From Pseudomonas putida S13.1.2 (lineage in GTDB: Bacteria > Pseudomonadota > Gammaproteobacteria > Pseudomonadales > Pseudomonadaceae): a DNA stretch of 64,000 bases. Under the pieces are notes generated by a model, which made no database searches, was not told the DNA's origin, and saw nothing but the letters and a program-made list of their open reading frames with translations. Shown piece by piece: positions 26,587 to 35,501 of this stretch. Each line of letters starts with the position of its first letter. Position 1 is the stretch's first letter. The translations under genes were made by a program, and so were the position numbers. The DNA lies in contig NZ_CP010979.1 of NCBI RefSeq assembly GCF_000498395.2, positions 3,596,001 to 3,660,000 on the forward strand, written 5' to 3'.

Positions 26587-28155
26587 ATGGACCGCCCGAT
26601 GCCCAGTTCTGCCCGCCTGTTGCTGCCGCTTTACCTGCTTGCCTGCCTGTTGGCCCTGCTCGGGCTCGCCGGGCTCTGGTACGGGCTTGGCAAGCCGGTG
26701 CACCTGCCCGATGCGGCCAGCCCGACGCACAAGTTGCAATGTGCGTCCTACACGCCGTTCGACAAGGACCAGTCGCCCTACGACCAGCCGTTTCGCCTGC
26801 GCCCGGCACGCATGGACGCCGACCTTGCCTTGCTGGCTGAGCGATTCCAGTGCATCCGCACCTATTCCATGACCGGCCTTGAGGCAATCCCGGCGCTGGC
26901 CCGCAAGCATGGGTTGAAAGTGATGCTGGGCGCCTGGGTCAACGCTCACCCGGCCGACACCGACAGGGAAATCGACCTGCTGATCGCCACCGCCAACGCC
27001 AACCCCGACGTGGTCAGCGCGGTGATCGTGGGCAACGAGACGTTGCTGCGCAAGGAAGTCACCGGCACGCACCTGGCCAAGCTGATCGCCCGGGTGAAAA
27101 GCCAGGTGAAGGTACCGGTGACCTACGCAGATGTGTGGGAGTTCTGGCTGCAGCACCCGCAGGTGGCGCCAGCAGTGGACTTTTTGACCATTCACCTGCT
27201 GCCCTACTGGGAAGACGACCCGCGCGGCATCGACGATGCACTGGCCCACGTGGCCGATGTGCGCCGGGTATTCGGCACGCGCTTTGCGCCCAAAGACATC
27301 CTGATTGGCGAAACCGGCTGGCCCAGCGAAGGCCGCCAACGCGAGACCGCGGTGCCCAGCCGGGTCAACGAGGCGCGGTTCATCCGTGGCTTTGTGGCCA
27401 TGGCCGAGAGCAACGGTTGGCACTACAACCTGATCGAAGCGTTTGACCAGCCGTGGAAGCGCGCCAATGAAGGGGCGGTAGGCGGTTACTGGGGGCTCTA
27501 CGATGCCGACCGGCAAGACAAGGGCGTACTGGAAGGGCCGGTGAGCAACCTGCAGTACTGGCCACAGTGGCTGCTGGCCAGTGCACTGTTGATGGCGGCC
27601 ATGTTGTTGCTCGCCGGGCGGCCCGCCAGCCCGCAGGCGGCATTGTTGCTGCCATTGCTGGCGGCCTTTGGCGCGGGTTGCCTGGGCTTGTGGGGTGAGC
27701 TGATGCGCACCCATGCACGCTTTGCCGGGGAGTGGCTGTGGGCTGTTGCGCTGGCGGGGCTGAACCTGCTGGTGCTGGCCCATGGGCTGCTGGCATTGGC
27801 GCAGCGGGCCGGTTGGCGCGAGCGTTGGTTTGCCTGGCTGCAGGCGCGTGCCGGCTGGCTGTTGCTGGCGGCGGGCTTTGCTGCGGCGGTGAGCATGCTG
27901 GCGATGGTGTTCGACCCACGCTACCGCAGCTTCCCCAGCGCCGCGCTGGCCTTGCCGGCGCTGGTCTATGTGCTGTGGCCGGTGCGGGCACGGCGTGCGG
28001 AGGTGGCGTTGCTGGCGTTTATTGTCGGGGCCGGGGTGGCGCCGCAGTTGTTCGTGGAAGGGCTGGAAAACCAGCAGGCCTGGGGTTGGGCGGTGGTGAG
28101 TGTGTTGATGACAGCGGCATTGTGGCGCAGCTTGCGACTTACTCAAAAACCCTGA
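26587..28155 (+). CDS. GH17-family membrane glucan enzyme (beta-1,6-glucan synthase type)
   Basis: The 522-residue protein has an N-terminal membrane segment (LLLPLYLLACLLALLGLAGLWYG), a GH17-like barrel (~50-310) and at least five further membrane segments in the C-terminal half. The GH17 catalytic acids are visible: VIVGNETLLRK (proton donor Glu) and ILIGETGWPSEG (nucleophile Glu). Relatives are annotated as beta-(1,6)-glucan synthases and probably act as transglycosylases making periplasmic glucans used in osmoadaptation. The start is uncertain: ATG 26587 and 26599 are both possible and neither has a strong ribosome binding site. Confidence 0.82.
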   Translation: MDRPMPSSARLLLPLYLLACLLALLGLAGLWYGLGKPVHLPDAASPTHKLQCASYTPFDKDQSPYDQPFRLRPARMDADLALLAERFQCIRTYSMTGLEAIPALARKHGLKVMLGAWVNAHPADTDREIDLLIATANANPDVVSAVIVGNETLLRKEVTGTHLAKLIARVKSQVKVPVTYADVWEFWLQHPQVAPAVDFLTIHLLPYWEDDPRGIDDALAHVADVRRVFGTRFAPKDILIGETGWPSEGRQRETAVPSRVNEARFIRGFVAMAESNGWHYNLIEAFDQPWKRANEGAVGGYWGLYDADRQDKGVLEGPVSNLQYWPQWLLASALLMAAMLLLAGRPASPQAALLLPLLAAFGAGCLGLWGELMRTHARFAGEWLWAVALAGLNLLVLAHGLLALAQRAGWRERWFAWLQARAGWLLLAAGFAAAVSMLAMVFDPRYRSFPSAALALPALVYVLWPVRARRAEVALLAFIVGAGVAPQLFVEGLENQQAWGWAVVSVLMTAALWRSLRLTQKP

Positions 28156-28169
28156 AAACACACCTACCT

Positions 28170-28285
28170 GTAGGAGCGGCCTTGTGTCGCGATGGGCCGC
28201 AGAGCGGCCCCGGGATTCTGGGAGTGGCGAAGATTGCCGGGGCCGCTCTGCGGCCCATCGCGACACAAGGCCGCTCCTACAGGGG
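28170..28285. repeat. REP pair, GGAGCGGCCTTGTGTCGCGA class, reaching into a gene end
   Basis: A long inverted repeat (GTAGGAGCGGCCTTGTGTCG onward and its complement). Its right end extends over the last codons and stop of the adjacent leftward gene, at 28277-28285. Confidence 0.88.
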
Positions 28286-28654
28286 CCGGGTAGCTTCACC
28301 TGCTCTTACAAGGCGCAACCCCGCTAACACCAGCGCAAACACGGCAATGCTGGCGGTATACAGCACCAGCGCCGGCACCGCGAATACCAATGCCAACACC
28401 GCCAGCCACCAGCCGGCCCGCGCGGGCACGAACTGCGCCAGCAGCGCCAGGCCCAGCCCGCTCCAGGCCAGCACCTGATGGTGAATGCCCAGCCCCAGCA
28501 GCGAGCGCACCTCGCACTGCCAGTACGCCGCTGGCACCGTGCACAGCCCAACCCACTGACCATCCTCCATCAGCACATAGCGCACGCCATAGCTGGCAGC
28601 GAGCCACAGCCCCAGAAACAGCACCAGCAGCGCAGCCGGCAGCGAACGAGACAT
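28277..28654 (-). CDS. Hypothetical four-span membrane protein
   Basis: The 125-residue protein starts at ATG 28654 (GGAG six bases upstream; a TTG four codons earlier is less likely). It has about four hydrophobic segments (ALLVLFLGLWLAASYGVRYVL, a short one around HHQVLAWSGLGLALLAQF, AGWWLAVLALVFAVPALVLYT and SIAVFALVLAGLRLV). Two cysteines (GLCTV and WQCEV) sit in the first loop. I do not recognise the family. Its last residues are encoded by a REP element. Confidence 0.7.
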   Translation of the reverse strand: MSRSLPAALLVLFLGLWLAASYGVRYVLMEDGQWVGLCTVPAAYWQCEVRSLLGLGIHHQVLAWSGLGLALLAQFVPARAGWWLAVLALVFAVPALVLYTASIAVFALVLAGLRLVRAGEATRPL

Positions 28655-28844
28655 CCTGTTCTCCAATAGCGGTAATCGAAAGCATCCATGATCGCTTATG
28701 CCCGGTTGTAAGGCAAAATCCCAACCCTGCAGCTATGTTGCAGATAACAAGCACACCAAAGGCCACCGCGACTGGCAACTTTGCCCGGTTGCATGTGGTC
28801 CTAGCCTGCACACTGCTCGACCTTGCGTTCTTTTGGGGGATTAC

Positions 28845-30143
28845 ATGCTTCGATCTTTGCGCCTCGCTGCCGTGCTCGGTAGCCTGCTCATGGCGGTGGC
28901 CGCTTCAGCGCGGGATATCGACGCTGCCAGCTACGGCTACCCCTTGACCAACCCGTTCGAGGCGACTATCGCCACCACGCCGCCGGACCAGCGCCCGACC
29001 CTGCCCAGCGACGATGAAATCAGCCAGTCGGACTACAGCCTGAACCTGCGCCCGGAGCGTGAGTTCACCTTGCCCGATAATTTCTGGGCGGTGAAAAAGC
29101 TCAAGTACCGCCTGGCCCGCCAGGATCACGAGGCGCCGCTGATCTTCATCATCGCCGGCACTGGTGCGCCGTACAGCAGCAGCATCAATGAATACCTGAA
29201 GAAGCTGTTCTACCAGGGCGGCTTCCACGTGGTGCAACTGTCATCGCCCACCAGCTACGACTTCATGAGTGCCGCCTCGCGCTTTGCCACCCCCGGCGTC
29301 AGCCAGGAAGACGCCGAAGACATGTACCGGGTCATGCAGGCCGTGCGCGCCCAACACCCACGTCTGCCGGTCAGCGAGTTCTACCTCACCGGCTACAGCC
29401 TGGGTGCACTCGATGCCGCTTTCGTCAGCCACCTGGACGAAACCCGCCGCAGCTTCAACTTCAAGCGTGTGCTGCTGCTGAACCCACCGGTCAACCTGTA
29501 CACCTCGATCAACAACCTCGACAAGCTGGTGCAAACCCAGGTCAAGGGCATCGACCGCAGCACCACCTTCTATGAGCTGATGCTGACCAAGTTGACGCGG
29601 TACTTCCAGGACAAAGGCTACATCGACCTGAACGACGCCCTGCTGTATGACTTCCAGCAGTCCAAACAGCACCTGTCCAACGAACAGATGGCCATGCTGA
29701 TCGGTACTTCGTTCCGTTTCTCGGCAGCCGACATTGCCTTCACTTCAGACCTGATCAACCGCCGCGGCCTGATCATTCCGCCGAAGTTCCCGATCACCGA
29801 AGGTAGCAGCCTCACGCCGTTCTTCAAGCGCGCCCTGCAGTGCGACTTCGACTGCTACATGACCGAACAGGTGATCCCGATGTGGCGCGCCCGCACCGAC
29901 GGCAACAGCATCCTGCAGCTGGTCAACCAGGTCAGCCTGTATGCCCTGGAAGACTACCTGCGCGGCAGTGACAAGATCGCCGTGATGCACAACGCCGACG
30001 ACGTCATTCTCGGCCCGGGCGACATCGGTTTCCTGCGCAAGGTGTTCGGTGAGCGGCTTACCCTCTACCCCCATGGCGGCCATTGCGGCAACCTCAACTA
30101 CCGCGTCAACAGTGACGCCATGCTGGAGTTCTTCCGTGGTTAA
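28845..30143 (+). CDS. Exported alpha/beta-hydrolase-fold protein linked to MlaA
   Basis: The 432-residue protein starts at ATG 28845 after GGGGG. The upstream in-frame extension is ignored because a signal peptide (LRSLRLAAVLGSLLMAVAASA) begins here. It contains the strand-turn APLIFIIAGTGAPYSSS and the nucleophile elbow YLTGYSLGALDAAF (GxSxG, Ser near residue 180). The end carries GHCGNLNY, a likely catalytic His, and HNADDVILGPGD gives a candidate acid. This is a periplasmic serine hydrolase or lipase-like protein. It overlaps the MlaA homologue by eight bases, suggesting a role in outer-membrane lipid handling, which is inferred only from context. Confidence 0.78.
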   Translation: MLRSLRLAAVLGSLLMAVAASARDIDAASYGYPLTNPFEATIATTPPDQRPTLPSDDEISQSDYSLNLRPEREFTLPDNFWAVKKLKYRLARQDHEAPLIFIIAGTGAPYSSSINEYLKKLFYQGGFHVVQLSSPTSYDFMSAASRFATPGVSQEDAEDMYRVMQAVRAQHPRLPVSEFYLTGYSLGALDAAFVSHLDETRRSFNFKRVLLLNPPVNLYTSINNLDKLVQTQVKGIDRSTTFYELMLTKLTRYFQDKGYIDLNDALLYDFQQSKQHLSNEQMAMLIGTSFRFSAADIAFTSDLINRRGLIIPPKFPITEGSSLTPFFKRALQCDFDCYMTEQVIPMWRARTDGNSILQLVNQVSLYALEDYLRGSDKIAVMHNADDVILGPGDIGFLRKVFGERLTLYPHGGHCGNLNYRVNSDAMLEFFRG

Positions 30144-30963
30144 CAAACTCCTCTTCGCCACTGCCCTGCTTGCTGCCGGCCACACCCTGGCCGCCGAAAC
30201 CGCCCCCCGGGCCAGCGTGGTCGAGGCCGATCCGCAGGTGACCGGTACCGCGCCGCTGGTGCCTGAATCCGATGGCTTCATCGACCCACTGCGCGAGCTG
30301 AAATTCAACCCGGGGCTGGACCAGCGCGAGTTCGAGCGCTCAACCCTGGAAGCGCTGAACGTGTATGACCCGCTGGAGTCGATCAACCGGCGCGTCTATC
30401 ACTTCAACTACCGGCTGGATCAATGGGTGCTGTTGCCCCTGGTGAGTGGTTACCAGTACGTCACCCCGCGCTTCGTGCGCACAGGGGTGAGCAACTTCTT
30501 CAACAACCTGGGCGATGTGCCAAACCTGTTCAACAGCGTGTTGCAGCTCAAGGCCAAGCGTTCGGCCGAGATCACGGCGCGGCTGATGTTCAACACCCTG
30601 ATCGGGGTGGGTGGGCTATGGGACCCGGCGACCAGCATGGGCCTGCCACGCCAGAGTGAAGACTTTGGCCAGACCCTGGGCTTCTATGGCGTACCGGAGG
30701 GGCCGTACCTGATGCTGCCGGTGCTGGGGCCATCGAACCTGCGCGACACCACCGGGCTGGTGGTGGACTATGCGGGCGAGCAGGCGGTCAACTACCTGAA
30801 CGTGGCCGAAGCCAGCACCGACCACCCGGAAATTTTTGCCCTGCGTGTGGTGGACAAGCGCTATACCACCAACTTCCGCTATGGCCAGCTGAACTCGCCG
30901 TTCGAGTATGAGAAGGTGCGGTATGTGTATACCCAGGCGCGCAAGTTGCAGATAGCCGAGTAA
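30136..30963 (+). CDS. mlaA: MlaA (VacJ) family protein lacking a lipobox
   Basis: The 275-residue protein starts with GTG 30136, eight bases before the hydrolase stop. MlaA motifs are present: YDPLESINRRVYHFNYRLDQW, PRFVRTGVSNFFNNLGDVPNL and EDFGQTLGFYGVPEGPYLMLPVLGPSN. MlaA sits in the outer membrane and removes phospholipids from its outer leaflet. Unlike most relatives, the N-terminal signal (KLLFATALLAAGHTLAAE) has no cysteine, so it would be cut by signal peptidase I instead of becoming a lipoprotein. The start is uncertain, but no frame-consistent upstream lipobox is visible. Confidence 0.88.
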   Translation: MVNKLLFATALLAAGHTLAAETAPRASVVEADPQVTGTAPLVPESDGFIDPLRELKFNPGLDQREFERSTLEALNVYDPLESINRRVYHFNYRLDQWVLLPLVSGYQYVTPRFVRTGVSNFFNNLGDVPNLFNSVLQLKAKRSAEITARLMFNTLIGVGGLWDPATSMGLPRQSEDFGQTLGFYGVPEGPYLMLPVLGPSNLRDTTGLVVDYAGEQAVNYLNVAEASTDHPEIFALRVVDKRYTTNFRYGQLNSPFEYEKVRYVYTQARKLQIAE

Positions 30964-30971
30964 ACCTGCTT

Positions 30972-31068
30972 CGGCCCAATCGCCGGCAAGCCAGCTCCCA
31001 CAGGTCCGCACAATGCCCAAGGCTGTGGTAATCCTGTGGGAGCTGGCTTGCCGGCGATGAGGCCGGTA
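30972..31068. repeat. REP pair, GCCGGCAAGCC class
   Basis: Inverted ATCGCCGGCAAGCCAGCTCC and complement with a ~40-base spacer, lying between the converging mlaA and patatin genes. Confidence 0.9.
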
Positions 31069-31077
31069 CAGGCAACA

Positions 31078-32226
31078 TCAAATTCCCAGGAACTGGCACA
31101 GCTCCCGCTTCTTGGCCAAGGCATCCTTGCGCCCCAGTTCGATCAGTTCACTGCAATAGCTGGCCTCGAACAGCAGATAGCTCAACACCCCCGCCCCGCT
31201 GGTGCGCGTCGCCCCCGGCCCACGCAGGAACAGGCGCAACGCCGCCGGCAGCTCACGCCGGTGCCGGGCGGCGATCTCGTCTAACGGCTGGCTGGGGGCG
31301 ACTACCAGCACCTCGACTGGCGCCAGCCCCAGGCGCCGGGCATCCAGGTGCGCCGGCAGCAGCCGGCTCAGGTGGTTGAGCCGCTGCAGCAATTCTATGT
31401 CGTCTTCCAGGCTGTCAATGAACGTGCTGTTGAGCAAGTGCCCACCGATCTGCGCCAGGCTCGGCTGCTGCCCCCTGAACACCCGCCGGGTAGGCAAGGG
31501 CGGCGCTGGCCGCTGCGGGTTACCACTGACCCCCACCACCAGCACCCGGCTGGCGCCCAGGTGCAGGGCTGGGCTGATCGGCGCCGACTGGCGCACCGCG
31601 CCGTCACCGTAAAATTCGTCGCCCAGTTGCACTGGGGCAAACAGCAGCGGAATGGCCGCACTGGCCAGCAGGTGGTCAATGGTCAATGGCGTGGGCACGC
31701 CGATTCGGCGGTGGCGCAGCCAGGCTTCGATGGTGCCACGCCCCTGGTAGAAGGTGACCGCCTGGCCGGACTCGTAGCCAAAGGCGGTGACTGCCACCGC
31801 GTGTAACTGCTCGGCGGCCAGGGAATGGGTGATGCCATCCAGATTCAGGTGTGCCTTTAGCAGGCTGCGCAACGGGCTGCTGTCCAGCAGCGCCACCGGC
31901 GCCTGGCCGCCCAAGCCGAGCAGGCTGTGGCCGACGAAACGGCTGGCCTGGCGGACAACGCCGGGCCAGTCACTGCGGATGACCAGATGGCTGCGAAAGT
32001 TCTGCCAGAAGGCGGTAAGCCGCTGCACGGCGTCGTTGAAGTGAGTGGCGCCGCTGGCCAGGGTGACGGCATTGATGGCACCGGCAGAGGTGCCGACAAT
32101 GACCGGGAACGGATTATGTGCGCCGGCGGGCAGCAGCTCGGCGATGCCGGCCAATACGCCGACCTGATAGGCGGCGCGGGCGCCGCCGCCAGAAAGGATA
32201 AGACCGGTTACCGGGGGTGGGGCCAT
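31078..32226 (-). CDS. Patatin-like phospholipase
   Basis: The 382-residue protein has all the patatin elements: oxyanion loop LILSGGGARAAYQVG, nucleophile elbow GTSAGAIN and catalytic Asp in EFYGDGAVRQSA. No signal peptide is visible, so it is probably cytoplasmic or secreted by another route. The C-terminal ~100 residues are outside the catalytic core. The substrate is presumably a lipid or acyl ester. It is flanked by REP pairs. Confidence 0.9.
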   Translation of the reverse strand: MAPPPVTGLILSGGGARAAYQVGVLAGIAELLPAGAHNPFPVIVGTSAGAINAVTLASGATHFNDAVQRLTAFWQNFRSHLVIRSDWPGVVRQASRFVGHSLLGLGGQAPVALLDSSPLRSLLKAHLNLDGITHSLAAEQLHAVAVTAFGYESGQAVTFYQGRGTIEAWLRHRRIGVPTPLTIDHLLASAAIPLLFAPVQLGDEFYGDGAVRQSAPISPALHLGASRVLVVGVSGNPQRPAPPLPTRRVFRGQQPSLAQIGGHLLNSTFIDSLEDDIELLQRLNHLSRLLPAHLDARRLGLAPVEVLVVAPSQPLDEIAARHRRELPAALRLFLRGPGATRTSGAGVLSYLLFEASYCSELIELGRKDALAKKRELCQFLGI

Positions 32227-32255
32227 CGCTTCCTTCCTGGATCAGCTGTTTTCAG

Positions 32256-32355
32256 GCCCGGCCTCTTCGCGGGCTTGCCCGCTCCCACAGGTCCGCACAA
32301 TGCCAGGGCCTGTAGCGAGCCTGTGGGAGCGGGCAAGCCCGCGAAGAGGCCGGCA
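32256..32355. repeat. REP pair between the patatin and acyltransferase genes
   Basis: Inverted CCTCTTCGCGGGCTTGCCCG and its complement around a short spacer with CACAATGCCAGGGCC. Confidence 0.92.
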
Positions 32356-32369
32356 CAGGTAAAATCAGT

Positions 32370-33305
32370 TCAGCGCTTTTTCTTGTCATACAGCCGCGGC
32401 GCACCCTCGGGCCGTGACTTGAACCGGCGGTGCGCCCACAGGTACTGCTCGGGGCACTCGCGCAACACACGCTCGACCCACTGGTTGATGCGCAGGCAGT
32501 CGGCCTCTTCGCTTTCGCCGGGGAAGTCCGCCAGCGGCGGGTGGATTACCAGACGATAGCCGCTGCCATCCTCCAGGCGCTTCTGGGTGAACGGAATCAC
32601 CTGCGCCTTGCCCAGCCGGGCGAACTTGGTGGTTGCGGTGACCGTTGCCGCCGGGATGCCGAACAGCGGCACGAAAATGCTCTGCTTGGCGCCGTAGTCC
32701 TGGTCCGGTGCGTACCAGATCGCCCGGCCCGAACGCAGCAGCTTGAGCATGCCGCGCACGTCCTCGCGCTCCACCGCCAGCGAGTCGAGGTTATGCCGCT
32801 CGCGGCCACTGCGCTGAATGAAGTCGAACAGCGCATTGCCGTGCTCGCGGTACATGCCGTCGATGGTGTGCTGCTGGCCCAGCAGGGCGGCGCCGATTTC
32901 CAGGGTGGTGAAGTGCACGGCCATGAGGATGGCGCCCTGCCCCGCCTGCTGGGCGGCCTGCAGGTGCTCCAGCCCCTCGATATGGGCCAGGCGCGCCAGC
33001 CTGGCCTTGGGCCACCACCAGCTCATGGCCATTTCGAAGAAGGCGATACCGGTAGAGGCGAAGTTGGCCTTGAGCAAACGCCGCCGTTCGTCGACCGACA
33101 GCTCCGGGAAGCACAGCTCAAGGTTGCGTGCGGCAATGCGCCGACGTTCGCCGGCAAAGCAATACATCACGGCCCCCAACGCGGCACCGGCTTTCAACAG
33201 GACCCGGTACGGCAACTGGACCACCAGCCACAGCAGGCCCAGGCCCAGCCACAGGCCCCAGAACTTTGGGTGAAGGAAATAGGGACGAAAACGCGGGCGT
33301 TCCAT
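32370..33305 (-). CDS. lpxL: Lipid A biosynthesis lauroyl-type acyltransferase
   Basis: The 311-residue protein is an LpxL/HtrB-family inner-membrane acyltransferase. It has one N-terminal membrane segment (FWGLWLGLGLLWLVVQLPY) and the H-x4-E catalytic motif in MAVHFTTLEIG, followed by the conserved region YREHGNALFDFIQRSGRERHNLDSLAV and a proline-containing QDYGAKQSIFVPLFG. It transfers a secondary acyl chain to Kdo2-lipid IVA. Several pseudomonads have paralogues, so the LpxL label is at family level. It is divergent from minC. Confidence 0.88.
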   Translation of the reverse strand: MERPRFRPYFLHPKFWGLWLGLGLLWLVVQLPYRVLLKAGAALGAVMYCFAGERRRIAARNLELCFPELSVDERRRLLKANFASTGIAFFEMAMSWWWPKARLARLAHIEGLEHLQAAQQAGQGAILMAVHFTTLEIGAALLGQQHTIDGMYREHGNALFDFIQRSGRERHNLDSLAVEREDVRGMLKLLRSGRAIWYAPDQDYGAKQSIFVPLFGIPAATVTATTKFARLGKAQVIPFTQKRLEDGSGYRLVIHPPLADFPGESEEADCLRINQWVERVLRECPEQYLWAHRRFKSRPEGAPRLYDKKKR

Positions 33306-33425
33306 TGAAGCTTCCGGAAAGACAAAGGCAGCGCATTCTACAACGGATCAGCGTATGTTGCGGGCAACCGGTGTTCTCGTTATAAATCAGGGCACTTTTC
33401 TCGCAACAAGTCGTCTATGCAGACC

Positions 33426-34178
33426 ATGAGCCCAAACCACACACCCGACACCGCCTCCGTGTTCCAGCTCAAGGGCAGCATGCTCGCCATCACAGTGCTG
33501 GAGCTGGCGCGCAATGACCTTGAAGCCCTCGACCGCCAGCTGGCGGCCAAAGTCGCCCAGGCACCGAACTTCTTCAGCAATACGCCACTGGTGCTGGCGC
33601 TGGACAAGCTGCCGGCCGGCGAAGGGGCAATTGACCTGCCAGGCTTGATGCGCATCTGCCGCCACCATGGCCTGCGTACCCTGGCCATCCGCGCCAACCG
33701 CATCGAGGACATCGCCGCCGCCATCGCCATCGACCTGCCTGTGCTGCCGCCATCCGGTGCCCGCGAGCGGCCGCTGGAGCCCGAGCCCGAGGTCGTGCGC
33801 AAGCCCGAGCCGGCCCCCGCGCCACCACCCGCCCCCGAGCCCGAGGTGCGCCCGACCCGAATCATTACCGCGCCGGTGCGCGGCGGCCAGCAGATCTATG
33901 CTCAAGGTGGCGACCTGATCGTTACCGCCTCGGTCAGCCCGGGCGCGGAACTTCTGGCCGATGGCAACATCCATGTGTACGGCGCCATGCGCGGCCGGGC
34001 CCTGGCCGGCATCAAAGGCAATACCAAGGCGCGGATCTTCTGCCAGCAGATGACCGCCGAAATGGTCTCCATCGCCGGCCAGTACAAGGTTTGCGAAGAC
34101 CTGCGCCGCGACCCCCTGTGGGGCACCGGTGTGCAAGTCAGCCTGTCCGGTGATGTGTTGAACATCACCCGTCTTTAA
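33426..34178 (+). CDS. minC: Septum site-determining protein MinC
   Basis: The 250-residue protein has an N-terminal MinC domain (residues ~1-110, [23 protein letters not shown]), a proline/glutamate-rich linker (~115-145) and a C-terminal beta-helix domain ([44 protein letters not shown]). MinC inhibits FtsZ polymerisation at the poles. ATG 33426 is preferred; another ATG at 33417 is three codons upstream and neither has a strong ribosome binding site. It begins the minCDE operon. Confidence 0.95.
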   Translation: MSPNHTPDTASVFQLKGSMLAITVLELARNDLEALDRQLAAKVAQAPNFFSNTPLVLALDKLPAGEGAIDLPGLMRICRHHGLRTLAIRANRIEDIAAAIAIDLPVLPPSGARERPLEPEPEVVRKPEPAPAPPPAPEPEVRPTRIITAPVRGGQQIYAQGGDLIVTASVSPGAELLADGNIHVYGAMRGRALAGIKGNTKARIFCQQMTAEMVSIAGQYKVCEDLRRDPLWGTGVQVSLSGDVLNITRL

Positions 34179-34279
34179 CGGATACTTGCCGTCATTTTCA
34201 GAGCAACTTTTTTAACTGTTGCCGTTTTTTTGCTTTTTGCCGGGACACGTGTCCCGACTTATTTTAGGGGTGAAACACC

Positions 34280-35092
34280 TTGGCCAAGATTCTCGTGGTT
34301 ACTTCCGGCAAGGGGGGTGTGGGCAAGACCACCACCAGCGCCGCCATTGGTACCGGCCTCGCACTGCGTGGCCACAAGACCGTCATCGTCGACTTCGACG
34401 TGGGCCTGCGTAACCTCGACCTGATCATGGGCTGCGAGCGCCGCGTGGTGTACGACTTCGTCAACGTAGTCAACGAAGAAGCCAACCTGCAGCAGGCCCT
34501 GATCAAGGACAAGCGCCTCGAGAACCTGTATGTACTTGCCGCCAGCCAGACCCGCGATAAAGACGCGCTGACCCTGGAAGGCGTCGAGAAGGTGCTGATG
34601 GCGTTGAAAGAAGATTTCGAATACGTGATCTGCGACTCGCCGGCCGGTATCGAAAAAGGTGCCCACCTGGCGATGTACTTCGCCGATGAAGCTATCGTGG
34701 TGACCAACCCTGAGGTTTCTTCGGTACGTGACTCGGACCGCATGCTGGGCATTCTGTCGAGCAAATCGCGCCGCTCCGAAAACGGTGAAGAGCCGATCAA
34801 GGAACACCTGCTGATCACTCGCTACAACCCAGAGCGCGTCGTCAACGGCGAAATGCTGAGCATCGATGACGTCACCGACATCCTGGCGATCAAGCTCAAG
34901 GGCGTAATCCCTGAGTCCCAGGCTGTGCTCAAGGCCTCCAACCAAGGTATCCCGGTCATCCTCGACGACCAGAGCGATGCTGGCCAGGCGTACAGCGACA
35001 CCGTCGACCGCCTGCTGGGGAAAGACAAACCCCTGCGTTTTGTTGAAGTGCCGAAGCAAGGATTCTTCGCGCGCCTGTTTGGAGGCAAGTAA
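34280..35092 (+). CDS. minD: Septum site-determining ATPase MinD
   Basis: The 270-residue protein begins at TTG 34280 (AGGGG nine bases upstream) and has the deviant Walker A KGGVGKTTTSAAIG at residue ~10, switch II-like CDSPAGIEKGAH, and a C-terminal amphipathic helix (GFFARLFGGK) for membrane attachment. MinD recruits MinC to the membrane. It lies 101 bases after minC, a gap that contains AT-rich sequence and no hairpin that I can support, and three bases before minE. Confidence 0.97.
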   Translation: MAKILVVTSGKGGVGKTTTSAAIGTGLALRGHKTVIVDFDVGLRNLDLIMGCERRVVYDFVNVVNEEANLQQALIKDKRLENLYVLAASQTRDKDALTLEGVEKVLMALKEDFEYVICDSPAGIEKGAHLAMYFADEAIVVTNPEVSSVRDSDRMLGILSSKSRRSENGEEPIKEHLLITRYNPERVVNGEMLSIDDVTDILAIKLKGVIPESQAVLKASNQGIPVILDDQSDAGQAYSDTVDRLLGKDKPLRFVEVPKQGFFARLFGGK

Positions 35093-35095
35093 ACC

Positions 35096-35350
35096 ATGAA
35101 CCTTTTTGACTTCTTTCGTGGCAGACAGAAACAGACCAGCGCGTCGGTAGCGAAAGAGCGTCTACAGATCATCGTGGCGCACGAGCGCGGCCAACGCAGC
35201 GAGCCGGACTACCTGCCGGCGCTGCAGAAAGAACTGCTGGAAGTAATCCGCAAGTATGTGAACATCGGCAACGATGACGTGCATATCGAGCTGGAAAACC
35301 AGGGCAGCTGCTCGATTCTGGAGCTGAACATTACCCTGCCGGATCGCTGA
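35096..35350 (+). CDS. minE: Cell division topological specificity factor MinE
   Basis: The 84-residue protein has the MinE layout: membrane-targeting N-terminus ([31 protein letters not shown]) and a dimerisation/topology domain ([28 protein letters not shown]). It stimulates MinD ATPase and gives the pole-to-pole oscillation. It starts three bases after minD. Confidence 0.97.
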   Translation: MNLFDFFRGRQKQTSASVAKERLQIIVAHERGQRSEPDYLPALQKELLEVIRKYVNIGNDDVHIELENQGSCSILELNITLPDR

Positions 35351-35364
35351 TCTGGCTGAAAGCT

Positions 35365-35470
35365 GGGGCTGCTTTGCAGCCCATTCGCGGCACAAGGCCG
35401 CTCCTACAAGGGATCGCGTTCCCCTGTAGGAGCGGGCTTGTGCCGCCAATGGGCCGCAGAGCGGCCCCGC
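35365..35470. repeat. REP pair between minE and rluA
   Basis: Inverted GCGGCACAAGGCCGCTCCTA-type repeat and its partly diverged complement, with outer GCTGCTTTGCAGC and GGGCCGCAGAGCGGCCCC stems. It is followed closely by the rluA ribosome binding region. Confidence 0.85.
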
Positions 35471-35501
35471 TTTTTTCTCCCGATTTAACTGAGACCACGC
35501 A

